From positions 1-64,000 of the forward strand of contig CAVZQU010000015.1 of NCBI GenBank assembly GCA_963777515.1: a stretch of DNA of 64,000 nucleotides, read 5' to 3'. The position numbers and the translations under genes were made by a program. This document shows, in pieces, positions 45,935-55,827 of the stretch. Numbering within the stretch: the stretch's first letter is position 1; every line of letters begins with the position of its first letter. The stretch comes from CAVSWT01 sp963777515 (lineage in GTDB: Bacteria > Bacteroidota > Ignavibacteria > Ignavibacteriales > Ignavibacteriaceae). The notes under the pieces are model-generated. The model had not been told where the DNA came from and did no database searches. It saw only the letters and a program-made list of their open reading frames with translations.

Positions 45935-46750
45935 TTACTCTTCAGTTTTATAAATTTTTGAAGCTTTCTCTGCAGATGTTACAATACCCCTTATCATTGC
46001 AGAGCTGAATCCGTAATGTTCCATTTGATTTAATCCGGAAATAGTAATACCGCGGGGAGTTGTGACTTTATCAACTTCACTTTCAGGATGACTGTTACGT
46101 TGTAATAAAAGTGCAGCAGCGCCTTTAGCAGTTTGTGCAGCCATTTGCAAGGCTTCTTCAGAATGAAACCCGATTTCAATTCCGCCTTGGGATGCTGCTC
46201 TAATTCCGCGTAAGAAAAAAGCAATACCGCAGGCGCATAAAGCAGTTGCTGGCACGATCAGTTCTTCGTCAATAACCAAAGTTTTCCCAACTGAATCAAA
46301 TATTTCTTTTGATATTTTTAATGCATGGCCGGATTTATTTTCAGATGCCAGGCAGGTCATAGATTCTTGAATCGCTATCGCTGTATTGGGCATTGCTCGT
46401 ACAATCGGAACATCTTTCTCTAATAATCCTTTTATGGCTTTTATGCTTGCCCCGGAAACGACAGAGATAACAACATGATTTTTTAAAATTTCATTTTTAA
46501 TTTCACTTAATAGTTCATCAAGTTGTTTGGGTTGCACAGCTAAAATTATTATAGTTGAATTTTTTACTGCTTCAATATTATTAGAAGTAACTTTGAATCC
46601 TTTTTTTTCGTATTCTTTTAAGAACTCTATATGTTTTCTTGTAATATAAATATTGCCGGCAGGGAACAATTTTGAATTTAATAATCCATTAGCGATTGAT
46701 AACCCGATGTTTCCGCCGCCAAGTATGGCTGCATTTTTATGGCCTTCCAT
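45935..46750 (-). CDS. proC: Pyrroline-5-carboxylate reductase
   Basis: ProC reduces pyrroline-5-carboxylate to proline with NADPH in the cytoplasm. The 271-residue protein has the Rossmann motif AAILGGGNIGLSIANGLL, AVQPKQLDELL, RAMPNTAIAIQESMTCL and the C-terminal signature GGIEIGFHSEEALQMAAQTAKGAA...PESEVDKVTTPRGITISGLNQME. It starts 11 bases after the thrC stop and before the operon's terminator, so it is the last gene of a thrA-asd-thrB-thrC-proC operon. This is unusual: proline synthesis would be read from the threonine attenuator. Confidence 0.93.
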   Translation of the reverse strand: MEGHKNAAILGGGNIGLSIANGLLNSKLFPAGNIYITRKHIEFLKEYEKKGFKVTSNNIEAVKNSTIIILAVQPKQLDELLSEIKNEILKNHVVISVVSGASIKAIKGLLEKDVPIVRAMPNTAIAIQESMTCLASENKSGHALKISKEIFDSVGKTLVIDEELIVPATALCACGIAFFLRGIRAASQGGIEIGFHSEEALQMAAQTAKGAAALLLQRNSHPESEVDKVTTPRGITISGLNQMEHYGFSSAMIRGIVTSAEKASKIYKTEE

Positions 46751-46761
46751 TATTTCCTCAA

Positions 46762-48063
46762 TTAATTTTTATTTAATAAAAACTCTTTTAAATCTTCAAA
46801 CTTGTTAGAAATTATAATTGAATGCTTTTCTTTACGCATACATTTATTTAATTCGTCCGGCAAAGGTAAATCAATCTTTAAAACGTCATCAACAATATCT
46901 TTAAATTTTGCCGGGTGAGCTGTTTCTAAAATTATTCCTGGATAATTATTCCCATTTTCTTCAAAATATTTTTTTAATCCAAGATAACCGACTGCTCCAT
47001 GCGGGTCAATTAAATAATCATATTTATCTTTAACTTCCTTCATTGCTTCTTTTGTTTGCTCATCATTGAAGCTGTAACTTTTTATTAATGATTTTATAAT
47101 TTGATAATCTTCATTAAATAATTTATATAAGCCTTGCAAAGTTGCTTGGATTACCAACATCCATTGCATTTGAAATAGTTTTTACAGAAGGTTTTGGTTC
47201 GTAATTACCCGTTGAAATATAATTCCTAAATACATCGTTCAAATTAACAGAAGCAATAAAGTTTTTAACAGGTAATCCCATTTTATATGCGAATAATCCG
47301 CCGGTTAGATTTCCAAAGTTGCCGCTCGGTACAGAAAAAACTATTTGAGCATTTTTTCTTTTTAATTGAGCATAAGCGAATATATAATAAAACGACTGTG
47401 GAATTAATCGGGCAATATTAATTGAATTTGCTGAAGAAAGAATCAATTTATTTTTTATATCTTCATCAAGAAAAGCAGTTTTTACTAATCTTTGGCAATC
47501 ATCAAAATTTCCTTCAACTTCTAGTGCAGTAATATTTTTATCTAAAGTTGTAAGCTGCTGTTCCTGAATTTTGCTTACTTTATTTTGAGGATAAAGTAAG
47601 ACAACATTTATTCCTTCAACTTCATAAAATCCATTTGCAACTGCACTGCCTGTATCACCGGAAGTAGCAACTAAAATTGTAATTTGTTTTCCATCATTTA
47701 AATGTGAAAGTGTGTTTGCCATAAACCTTGCCCCAAAATCTTTAAAGGCAAGTGTAGGGCCATGAAACAATTCAAGAATGTAGTTTGAATCATCAAGCTT
47801 AACCAATGGTGCTTCAAAGCTAATTGATTTTGAAATTATTTCTTTAATATCATTATCAGATATTTCATCTATTAAAAATAATTTTGAAATATTATATCCA
47901 ATTTCAGCTAAACTCATAATCTTCAAAATTATTCCAAAACTCTTTTGGTAAAGAAGGGATTGTTTCAGGCATAAATAATCCGCCGTCATCAGCAATTCCT
48001 TTTAATACAGCTTCTTTAAAGGATACCGGTTCCGATTTTATTATTTGTGCTGTAAAATTTCAT
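46762..48063 (-). CDS. thrC: Threonine synthase (several frameshifts)
   Basis: ThrC turns O-phosphohomoserine into threonine with PLP. Assembled over three frame changes (near 48015, 47940 and 47130), the gene runs from ATG 48061-48063 (KFYSTNNKIG) to the stop at 46762, about 433 residues, which is normal. Motifs are ADDGGLFMPETIP, the PLP lysine in HGPTLAFKDFGARFMA, VATSGDTGSAVANGF, SVPSGNFGNLTGGLFAYKMGLP, SNAMDVGNPSNF and DPHGAVGYLGL. It starts nine bases after thrB. Because all parts are well conserved, the shifts look like sequence errors. Confidence 0.93.
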
Positions 48064-48071
48064 ATTAATTT

Positions 48072-49008
48072 TTAACGAATTACTCTTGGTCCGACCTGAT
48101 TTATTTTTGAAATGTATAAATCACTTTCAATTCCGATTTCATCTAAAACTTTCTGCATGTTCTGCCCGGTTTTATCTGCAACTTTTTTTGAATCACTTAA
48201 TGCAAAAATAGAAGGGCCGGAACCTGAAATGCTGCAGCCAAGCGAACCTGAATCCAATGCAGCTTGTTTAACCATATCAAAACCAGGAATTAAAATTGAA
48301 CGAATAGGTTCAATAATTACATCCTGTAGTGATCGGCCAATTAGTTTATAATCTTTATTCATCAAACCGGCTACTAAAGCGGCAACATTACCCCATTGCT
48401 GTACAGCATCAGCAAGTAAAATTTCTTTCTTTAAAACTTTTCTTGTATCTGCTGTGTGAATTTCGATATCCGGATGAACAATTGTGCAGAAAAGATTTTC
48501 CGGCACATCTATGTTAATTACATCAAGAGGATTTAAGCTTCTTACAATTATAAATCCGCCGAATAAGGATGCTGAAACATTATCTGCATGAGGAGTTCCG
48601 CCGCAAGTTAGTTTTTCTCCTTCAAGTGCAAATGGTAAAAGTTCTGTTTTTGTTAACGGCTTTCCTAAAATTTCATTTAAAGCAAAAACGCTGGCAACCG
48701 CACTGGCAGCACTTGAACCGAGTCCACTGCCGAGAGGCATTTTTTTATGAATTTCAATTTCAATTCCTTTTGAAAAATTCAAATGTTCAGCAAGAGCTTT
48801 TAATGAAACACCCGCTGTATTTGTTTCAACAGATTTTGGAAGCTTCCCATGGTCGCCGGTAATTTTTGAAATAATAATATCCTGGCTTTTCTTTTATTCT
48901 CAAAATTAATTCATCGCCCGGACATTCAATAGCAAATCCCATTACATCAAAACCGCAGCTAACATTTGTTACTGAAGCAGGAGCAAAAACTTTAATTTCT
49001 TTCTTCAT
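48072..49008 (-). CDS. thrB: Homoserine kinase (frameshifted)
   Basis: ThrB phosphorylates homoserine and belongs to the GHMP kinases. The N-terminal part from ATG 49006-49008 has KVFAPASVTNVSCGFDVMGFA. A shift near 48883 leads to the rest, with the ATP-binding PLGSGLGSSAASAVASV, GGTPHADNVSASLFGG and the C-terminal SISGSGPSIFAL. The joined protein has about 311 residues, as expected. It starts 11 bases after the asd stop (49020). The missing frame continuity falls in AAAAGCCAGG, so an assembly error is likely. Confidence 0.93.
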
Positions 49009-49019
49009 AAAATGACTAA

Positions 49020-50073
49020 CTATAAATCAAAATAATTTTGAGCTTTTAATAATTCACCGCAAAGAATTGCTCCGCCGGCAGCGCCTCTATTTGTGTTATG
49101 GGACAAAATAACAAACTTATAATCAAACAATGGATCTTCACGAAGCCTTCCAATTGATACAGCCATTCCTTTATCCAAATTTCTATGAATTCGCGGCTGA
49201 GGATATTTATCTTCTTCAAAATAATATATTGGTTTTAAAGGTGCAGTTGGTAAATTTAATTTTTGCGGTTCAGCAGAAAAATCATTCCATGCTTTTTTTG
49301 ATTTCTTCTATTGAAGCTTTCTTTTTTAATTTTACCTGGACACATTCAAGATGGCCATCAACAACCGCCACACGGTTGCATTGGGCACTTATTTTTATTT
49401 GCACATTTTCAATTGAATCTGATTTTAATTTTCCCAATATTTTTAATGGTTCTGTTTCAAGTTTTGGTTCTTCGCCTCCAATAAATGGGATAACATTATC
49501 AATAATATCCAAACTCGAAACCCCAGGATAACCAGCTCCGGATAATGCCTGCATAGTTACAACATTAACAGCTTCAAGTCCAAAATTATCAAGTAAAGGT
49601 TTTAATGCCAGCACCATTCCAATTGTTGAACAATTTGGATTTGTAACGATACATCCGCCTTTAAATTTTTGATGCTTTACCAATTGGAGATGTTCTGCAT
49701 TAATTTCCGGTACAAGCAAAGGGACATCAGAATCCATGCGATGATTTTTTGAATTTGATACAACAATATATCCAGCATTTGCAAATGCAGTTTCCACTCC
49801 TCCTGCTATGCTTGAATCTAATCCTGAAAATACTAATTTACAGTCTAAACCAGGTTCACAGTTTTTAACAATTAAATTAGCAACAGAAGAGGGAAGTGGA
49901 GAAGATAAAATCCAGTTAACAGCTTCCTTATATAGTTTGCCCGCTGATCTTTCCGAAGCAGCGACTTCTGCAATTTCAAACCAGGGGTGATTTGATAATA
50001 GTTCAATAAATTTTTGTCCGACGCTTCCCGTCGCTCCAAGAATTCCAACTTTTATTTTTTTGTTTTCACTCAT
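49020..50073 (-). CDS. asd: Aspartate-semialdehyde dehydrogenase (frameshifted near C-terminus)
   Basis: Asd reduces aspartyl phosphate to the semialdehyde, the branch point of the Thr, Met and Lys pathways. The protein of about 351 residues begins KVGILGATGSVGQKFIELL, has the nucleophile in TNPNCSTIGMVLAL, and QALSGAGYPGV, which places it with the archaeal/fungal-type Asd. A shift in an A-run near 49290 moves the last 90 residues (ending NTNRGAAGGAILCGELLKA) to another frame, closing at TAG 49020-49022. It is the second gene of the thr operon, 31 bases after thrA, and also feeds the lysine operon located directly upstream in the genome. Confidence 0.93.
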
Positions 50074-50104
50074 TTAATAATCCCTTAATTAAAAATTCAA
50101 AAAA

Positions 50105-52561
50105 TTAATTTACATATTGAGAAGCCCGGATAATGTCTGAGAAAACACCAGCCGCAGTTACTTCTGCACCAGCTCCCGGGCCCTTGACAACCACCGGCCT
50201 GTTCAAAGAATATGCTGTAGTGAAAGCTATTATGTTGTCGCTTTCCTGAAGTGAATAGAAGGGATGTGTTGCATCAACTTCTTGAAGGGAAACTTTTGCT
50301 TTCCCATTTTCAAGTAAGGCTATATACCTTAAAACTTTTGAATGCTTTTTTGCTTCTTGTACTTTCGCATCAAAATCAGCATCGTATTTTTTTAGTTTTT
50401 CAAAAAACTCTTTTATTGTTTTTGCTTTTCTTGCTCCTTCGGGTACAAGATTTTCAACTTTGATATCTTTTAATTCTAAAGATAAACCTAATTCACGCGC
50501 CAAAATTAATAATTTTCTGGCAACATCTACACCATTTAAATCATCTCTTGGATCAGGTTCTGTATAACCTTTTTCTTTTGCTTCCAAAACACACTGACTG
50601 AAGGGTTTGCTTCCATCATAAGAATTAAAAATAAAACTAAGTGTACCGGATAAAACTGCTTCAATCTTTGAAATGATATCGCCGGTCGAAACAAGATCTT
50701 TTAAAGTATTAACGACCGGAAGACCTGCGCCGACGTTTGTTTCATACAAAAATTTTACATTGTGTTTTGACGCTGATTCTCTAAGCTGCAAATAATATTT
50801 ATAACTTGCTGAGTTAGCTTTTTTGTTAGGGGTTACAATTGAAATATTCGAATTTAATATGTCAACATACTTTTCAACTACTTCATCAGCCGCAGTACAA
50901 TCAACAAATATGCTGTTTGGTAAATTTAATTTTCTCATTTCATCTATAAACTTTATTAGATTTGTTTTACGCGGAGAAGACATTAATAAATCTTTCCATT
51001 TTTCAGGTTTAATACAATTATAGTTAATAAGCATTCTTCTGCTGTTTGCCAATCCAATAATCTTAACTCCTATTCCAAATTCTTTGGCAAGAAAATTTGT
51101 TTGATTGTAAATTTGTGTAAGTAAAGTACCACCAATTAAACCGGTTCCAACAAGAAATAGATTAATTGTTTTTTCTTTTGAAAGGAATAATGCGTCATGC
51201 AATGTATTCAAAGCTTTACTTTCATCTGCACTTGAGATAACCATTGAAATATTAAGCTCTGAAGAACCTTGAGCTATTGCTACAATGTTAATTCCGTTTC
51301 TACCTAAAGAATGAAAAATCCTTCCTGATATCCCATGAGTCTTTCGCATGTTTTCCCCAACTACAGCTATGATAGACAAATTGTTTTCTATAGAAATATT
51401 GTTTACTTGCTTCTTTAGCAATTCATATTGAAGTTCGTTTGCAATAGAATTTTTTGCAGCCTCAGCATGATGGGGAAGAACAGCTATACACAGTGAATGT
51501 TCTGAGGAGGCCTGCGTAATCATTATGACATTTATTTTTTCAAGTGAAAGCGCTTTAAATATTCTTTCAGCAATACCGGCAACACCTACCATACCGCTTC
51601 CTTCAACACGAAGGAGGGAAATGTGATCAATTGAAGAAAAAGCTTTAACAGAAAATTTATTTCCATTTATTCTTCTACTTATTAATGTGCCTTTGAATGC
51701 TGGATTAAAAGTATTCTTAATTACAATTGGAATATTTTTTTCAAGAGCCGGTTGCATCGTCGGCGGATGTATTACCTTGGCTCCAAAATGCGATAGCTCC
51801 ATAGCCTCTTCATAAGAAAGACTATTAATAGAAAAAGCATTTTTTACTTTACGCGGATCTGCGGTCATTACTCCATCAACATCGGTCCATATTTGAACTT
51901 CTTTTGTATTCAAAGCTGCTGCAAAAATTGAAGCCGAATAATCACTTCCGCCTCTTCCCAAAGTAGTGGTTTCATTATTTATTGTTGAGCCGATAAAGCC
52001 TGTTATGATTTGAGTTATATTATGTTTTTTAAAATATGATTTAATGTTTTTATTGGTCTGATCAAAAATTACTTTTGCATTCCCAAATGAATTATCTGTT
52101 TTAATTAATTCCCTGCTGTCAAGAAATTCCGCTTCAATATTTTTATCAATCAAAGCTTCCGAAATAGTATAAGCTGAAAGTCTTTCTCCAAAGCTTGCTA
52201 CATAATCATTTATTTTAGGAGATAATTCTTTAATTAATGAGAGTCCATGTAATACATCTTCAAGTTCGTTAAATCGCAATTTTAAATTTGCTAAAATTTT
52301 ACTTTGATGTTTTACTGAAATTAATTCTCTGGCAATATTGATATGTAAGTTCTCAAGTTTTTTTAAGTCATCAAGATAACCTGCATTTCCTGAAGCTGCA
52401 GCCCTGCTTAAATAAAGAAGCTTATCGGTTACTCCTTGAAAGGCGGAAAAAATAACTGCTATGGATTTATTTTCTTTTAAAGAATCAGTAATAATCTTTA
52501 TTACATCTTCAATCCGTTTTGAGTTAGCAACTGAAGAACCTCCGAATTTCAGTACCTTCAT
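50105..52561 (-). CDS. thrA: Bifunctional aspartokinase/homoserine dehydrogenase
   Basis: ThrA catalyses the first and third steps from aspartate to homoserine. The intact 818-residue protein has an aspartokinase domain (KFGGSSVANSKRI, GFIGSTINNETTTLGRGGSDYSA, EVQIWTDVDGVMTADPRKV), two ACT domains near 310-460, and the dehydrogenase domain (VGTGLIGGTLL, VDCTAADEVVEKY, TNVGAGLPVVNTLKDL, EPDPRDDLNGVDVARKLLILAREL). ACT domains indicate feedback control by threonine. It is the first gene of the thr operon and lies directly behind a threonine-type attenuator and promoter (52584-52783). A separate monofunctional aspartokinase serves the lysine operon. Confidence 0.97.
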   Translation of the reverse strand: MKVLKFGGSSVANSKRIEDVIKIITDSLKENKSIAVIFSAFQGVTDKLLYLSRAAASGNAGYLDDLKKLENLHINIARELISVKHQSKILANLKLRFNELEDVLHGLSLIKELSPKINDYVASFGERLSAYTISEALIDKNIEAEFLDSRELIKTDNSFGNAKVIFDQTNKNIKSYFKKHNITQIITGFIGSTINNETTTLGRGGSDYSASIFAAALNTKEVQIWTDVDGVMTADPRKVKNAFSINSLSYEEAMELSHFGAKVIHPPTMQPALEKNIPIVIKNTFNPAFKGTLISRRINGNKFSVKAFSSIDHISLLRVEGSGMVGVAGIAERIFKALSLEKINVIMITQASSEHSLCIAVLPHHAEAAKNSIANELQYELLKKQVNNISIENNLSIIAVVGENMRKTHGISGRIFHSLGRNGINIVAIAQGSSELNISMVISSADESKALNTLHDALFLSKEKTINLFLVGTGLIGGTLLTQIYNQTNFLAKEFGIGVKIIGLANSRRMLINYNCIKPEKWKDLLMSSPRKTNLIKFIDEMRKLNLPNSIFVDCTAADEVVEKYVDILNSNISIVTPNKKANSASYKYYLQLRESASKHNVKFLYETNVGAGLPVVNTLKDLVSTGDIISKIEAVLSGTLSFIFNSYDGSKPFSQCVLEAKEKGYTEPDPRDDLNGVDVARKLLILARELGLSLELKDIKVENLVPEGARKAKTIKEFFEKLKKYDADFDAKVQEAKKHSKVLRYIALLENGKAKVSLQEVDATHPFYSLQESDNIIAFTTAYSLNRPVVVKGPGAGAEVTAAGVFSDIIRASQYVN

Positions 52562-52583
52562 TTAATCCTCGAAAAATATAGGT

Positions 52584-52618
52584 AAAAAAAAACCGGCTCA
52601 TTTTACTGAAGCCGGTTT
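52584..52618 (-). terminator. Attenuator terminator of the thr operon
   Basis: On the reverse strand AAACCGGCT (52618-52610) pairs with AGCCGGTTT, followed by about nine T (52592-52584). The left arm, CCGGCTTCAG at 52615-52606, can instead pair with CTGAAGCGCGG at the leader stop codon (52654-52644), leaving one bulged G. The two structures exclude each other, as in classical attenuation. It lies 23 bases before thrA. Confidence 0.88.
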
Positions 52619-52650
52619 GATTAAGTTAAAAAATAATACACTACCGCGCT

Positions 52651-52710
52651 TCAGCCTCCAGGCTTAGTGGTGGGGGTACCGGTAGATGTACACATGTTCT
52701 TGTAATGCAT
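52651..52710 (-). CDS. Threonine leader peptide
   Basis: A 19-codon ORF from ATG 52708-52710 to TGA 52651-52653 encodes MHYKNMCTSTGTPTTKPGG. Five of nine consecutive codons (8, 10, 12, 14, 15) are threonine, far above expectation. It lies between a strong promoter and the terminator before thrA. When threonyl-tRNA is scarce a ribosome would stall around codons 12-15 and leave the stop-codon segment free to pair with the terminator's left arm, so thrA is read. This reproduces the logic of the E. coli thr leader, although the sequence is unrelated. Confidence 0.85.
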   Translation of the reverse strand: MHYKNMCTSTGTPTTKPGG

Positions 52711-52752
52711 TATTTTTTAATTTGTTATGTTAAGAAATTTTTTTCTTGCAGA

Positions 52753-52783
52753 CAAACCTAATATATAAATTTTGTTTTGTCAA
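52753..52783 (-). promoter_or_regulatory. Promoter of the thr operon
   Basis: Reverse strand: TTGACA (52783-52778), 17 bases, TAGGTTTG (52760-52753), an exact TTGACA-N17-TAnnTTTG. The leader ATG follows about 43 bases downstream. Confidence 0.8.
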
Positions 52784-52799
52784 TATAGATAAACGATAA

Positions 52800-53903
52800 T
52801 CAAGAAATTTCACTATTTAAAATTTCTTTGAGAGCACTAATACCCACTTCAATAATTGAATCGTCCGGTAAAAATTTGGGATGATGTAAGCCAAATCTTT
52901 CACCTTGCGAAGTTCCCAGCCAAAACATGAATGAAGGATAAAGATGGGAGAAATAGCCGAAATCTTCTCCTGTCATTTTGTATCCGCAGTCAATGAAATT
53001 AAAATTATCTGAAAGAACTTTAGAATATTTATTAAATAAATTTTCATCTACAAGAACTTCTTTGTAAAAAGAACCTTTACTAAATTTAAAATCAATGCCG
53101 GTTTTATCTTTAATATATTTTAAAATGTTTTTTAATTGAATGATTAATTCTTCAGAGACAAAAAATTCAAGTGATCTTATTGTTCCTTCAACCAAAGCTG
53201 AAGAGGGAAGTATGTTTCTTGCAGTTCCCGAATAAATTTTCCCAAGCCCAATCAAGAATGGATTTTCTTCATTGATAGATATTTTATCCACTTCATCAAA
53301 AAATAATCTTAGCGCATTAAAAGCATTTTTGCCTTCTTCCGGGAATGCGATATGTGCGCTCTTTCCAATGAACTCAATATTTATTTCCAGGGCAGTAGCA
53401 AACAAAACTCCTGCTGTTGATGCAATAGTTCCCACAGAATATTCATCGGTCACGTGAAGTGCAAAAGCTTTTACAATGTTAAATTGGTTTAGAATTTCGC
53501 TTTTAATAATTTTTTCAGCGCCGCCTCCGCCTTCTTCTGCAGGCTGAAAAATAAAAATAATATTTCTATCTATTTGGGATTCAACAACGTAATTTATTAA
53601 ACCATAAAGAATTGAAGAATGAACATCGTGTCCGCAGGCATGCATATTTTGGTTTGTTGAAGCATAAGAAATTCCAGTTTCTTCTTTTATTGGAAGTGCA
53701 TCAATATCAGCACGGAATAGAAGATAATCACCATCATTAACTGAATATTCAACAATTAATCCTGTTTCAAGCGGACGATGAATTTTGACTACTGGTAATT
53801 CATTTACGGCATCCAAAAGAAGTGATGTCGTTTGGAATTCTTTAAACAGCAATTCCGGAATCTGATGAAGTTTATGTCTTAATTCAATCGGGGTAAGTTT
53901 CAT
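52800..53903 (-). CDS. M20 amidohydrolase, probable N-acetyldiaminopimelate deacetylase
   Basis: The 367-residue protein is an M20D/aminoacylase-type metallohydrolase with the metal-binding motifs MHACGHDVHSSI, FQPAEEGGGGA and ALHVTDEYSVG, the dimerisation-domain signature GKSAHIAFPEEG, and the last ligand in GEDFGYF and LHHPKFLPDD. Its place as the last gene of dapA-dapB-dapH-lysC fixes the likely substrate: N-acetyl-LL-2,6-diaminopimelate, which the acetylase branch made by DapH requires. It overlaps nothing and starts three bases after the lysC stop. It acts in the cytoplasm. Confidence 0.85.
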   Translation of the reverse strand: MKLTPIELRHKLHQIPELLFKEFQTTSLLLDAVNELPVVKIHRPLETGLIVEYSVNDGDYLLFRADIDALPIKEETGISYASTNQNMHACGHDVHSSILYGLINYVVESQIDRNIIFIFQPAEEGGGGAEKIIKSEILNQFNIVKAFALHVTDEYSVGTIASTAGVLFATALEINIEFIGKSAHIAFPEEGKNAFNALRLFFDEVDKISINEENPFLIGLGKIYSGTARNILPSSALVEGTIRSLEFFVSEELIIQLKNILKYIKDKTGIDFKFSKGSFYKEVLVDENLFNKYSKVLSDNFNFIDCGYKMTGEDFGYFSHLYPSFMFWLGTSQGERFGLHHPKFLPDDSIIEVGISALKEILNSEIS

Positions 53904-53906
53904 TTT

Positions 53907-55103
53907 CTATAATTCAAATTCTTTTACTAATGAATCTACCGCTTTTTGTTTAAACTGGCCATCAATTAAACATGAAATTTTTATTTCTGAAGTAGTTACA
54001 AGTTTTATTGGTACATCTTGTAAAGCTTTAAAAAATCTTGAAGCGACTCCCACACTAGATTTCATACCGATGCCAACTGCAGATATTTTAACAAAGTCCA
54101 AATGATATTCAATCTTAAAACCATCAAGATCACCTAAAACTTTTTTCAATGTTTTATCAAGCTCTTTTTGTTTTGATTCAATAATTGTAAATGAGACCGT
54201 AAGATTTTCGTTTTGATTAATTATTGAAATCATATCAACATTAAATCCTGCTGTTGCGATTTTTTCAAAAAGAGTTTTAACCAACTTGAAGTCAATCGGT
54301 AAATTCAAAATTGTAACCTGGGTTTCGTTTTCGATAACACTTAATCCTGTAACTACAGGCTGCTCAATTATTTCTTTTTCATCTACCACGTAACTACCCT
54401 CCTCGTCTGAGAATGTTGAACCACAATAAATTTTAATTCCAAATTTTTTAGCCACTTCGACAGAGCGGCTGTGCAAAACTTTTGCTCCAAGAGCAGACAT
54501 CTCAAGCATTTCATCATAGGCAATTTGTTTGACTTTTTTCGCTTTTGGATAAAGCCTTGGGTCCACAGTAAAAATGCCGGCAACATCGCTGTAAATTTCA
54601 CAATTAATTTTTAATACTGCTGCAAGTGCTACCGCGGAAGTATCAGAACCTCCTCTGCCTAGTGTTGTTAATTCACCTTCTTCCGTTATTCCCTGGAAGC
54701 CCGTAACAACAATTACATCATAATTTTCAAGTAAAGTGAGAATTTTTTCTTTATTAAAATTTTTAATTCTTGCTTCGCTGTAATTACCAGTTGTGACTAT
54801 TCCGGCTTGATACCCGTTAAGTGAGATAGCTTTTATACCAATGTTGTTAAGTGAAATCGAAAGTAGAGAAGCAGATACTTGTTCACCAGTTGAAAGAAGC
54901 ATGTCCATTTCCCTTGGTAATGGTTCGTTGGTAATTTCATTTGCTAATGAAATTAATCCATCCGTTGTTTTTCCCATTGCAGAGACGACAACAAGTAATT
55001 TATTTCCTGATTTAATTTTATCAGAAATCCTTTCTGCAATTAATTTTATTTTTTCAGTTGTAGCAACTGAACTCCCGCCGTATTTATGAACTGTTGCTTG
55101 CAT
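53907..55103 (-). CDS. lysC: Monofunctional aspartokinase
   Basis: This 398-residue aspartokinase phosphorylates aspartate for lysine synthesis. The catalytic part shows VHKYGGSSVATTEKI, VVTGFQGITEEGELTTLGRGGSDTSAVALA and IYSDVAGIFTVDPRLYPKAKK. Two ACT domains (about 260-398) include VDMISIINQNENLTVSFTI and ISAVGIGMKSSVGVASRFFKAL, which suggest lysine feedback. It is in the lysine operon, separate from the ThrA fusion. It starts nine bases after the dapH stop. Confidence 0.95.
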   Translation of the reverse strand: MQATVHKYGGSSVATTEKIKLIAERISDKIKSGNKLLVVVSAMGKTTDGLISLANEITNEPLPREMDMLLSTGEQVSASLLSISLNNIGIKAISLNGYQAGIVTTGNYSEARIKNFNKEKILTLLENYDVIVVTGFQGITEEGELTTLGRGGSDTSAVALAAVLKINCEIYSDVAGIFTVDPRLYPKAKKVKQIAYDEMLEMSALGAKVLHSRSVEVAKKFGIKIYCGSTFSDEEGSYVVDEKEIIEQPVVTGLSVIENETQVTILNLPIDFKLVKTLFEKIATAGFNVDMISIINQNENLTVSFTIIESKQKELDKTLKKVLGDLDGFKIEYHLDFVKISAVGIGMKSSVGVASRFFKALQDVPIKLVTTSEIKISCLIDGQFKQKAVDSLVKEFEL

Positions 55104-55111
55104 AATTTTAT

Positions 55112-55810
55112 TTAAATTTTCCTTAATGTATCTACTAATAAAGTTTTTTGTTCTGTTTTTGCATCTACTTTTTTGATTACTTTTGCCGGTACTCCTGCAA
55201 CTACAGTATATTCATCAACATCGGAGACAACAACAGAACCGGCTGCTACCACAGACCCTTTCCCGACTTTTACTCCTTCGAGAATTACAGCATTTGCTCC
55301 AAGTAAAACATTATCTCCGATAATAACCGGGTCAGCGCTTGGCGGCTCTATAACTCCTGCTACAACTGCGCCTGCACCAATATGACAATTATCTCCAATA
55401 ACGGCTCTTCCGCCGACAACTACGTTCATGTCAATCATAGTTTTTTTACCAATGACTGCACCAATATTAATAACGGCGCCCATCATTATCACACAATTAT
55501 CTCCTATCTCAACCAGATCACGTATTACAGCGCCTGGCTCAATGCGGCAATTATATTTTGATAAATCAGCAAGTGGAATGGCAGAATTTCTTCTATCAAT
55601 TTCTATTTTAAAATTTGAAATTAAATTTGAATTTTTATTTTTGAATTTTTCAAAGTCGCTGAGTTCGCAAAATAAAATTCCAAAATTTTCATCGCCGTAA
55701 AAATCTAAACCTTTAAAATCTACTTTGGATAATATTCCCCGCAAATAAACTTTAACAGGAGTTTTTTTTGTTGAGTTAGAGATGTAATCAATTATCTCGT
55801 ATGAATCCAT
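55112..55810 (-). CDS. dapH: Tetrahydrodipicolinate N-acetyltransferase
   Basis: DapH acetylates tetrahydrodipicolinate, the defining step of the acetylase branch of DAP synthesis. The 232-residue protein has an N-terminal DapH domain (SYEIIDYISNSTKKTPVKVYL) and a C-terminal left-handed beta-helix of hexapeptide repeats (CRIEPGAVIRDLVEIGDNC, IGAVIGKKTMIDMNVVVGGRAVIGDNCHIGAGAVVAGVIEPPSADPV). The phrase EPPSADPV is characteristic of DapH rather than DapD. The pairing with an M20 deacetylase at the end of the operon supports this pathway variant. It is active as a trimer in the cytoplasm. Confidence 0.94.
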   Translation of the reverse strand: MDSYEIIDYISNSTKKTPVKVYLRGILSKVDFKGLDFYGDENFGILFCELSDFEKFKNKNSNLISNFKIEIDRRNSAIPLADLSKYNCRIEPGAVIRDLVEIGDNCVIMMGAVINIGAVIGKKTMIDMNVVVGGRAVIGDNCHIGAGAVVAGVIEPPSADPVIIGDNVLLGANAVILEGVKVGKGSVVAAGSVVVSDVDEYTVVAGVPAKVIKKVDAKTEQKTLLVDTLRKI

Positions 55811-55827
55811 TTTTTCCTCGTTAATAT

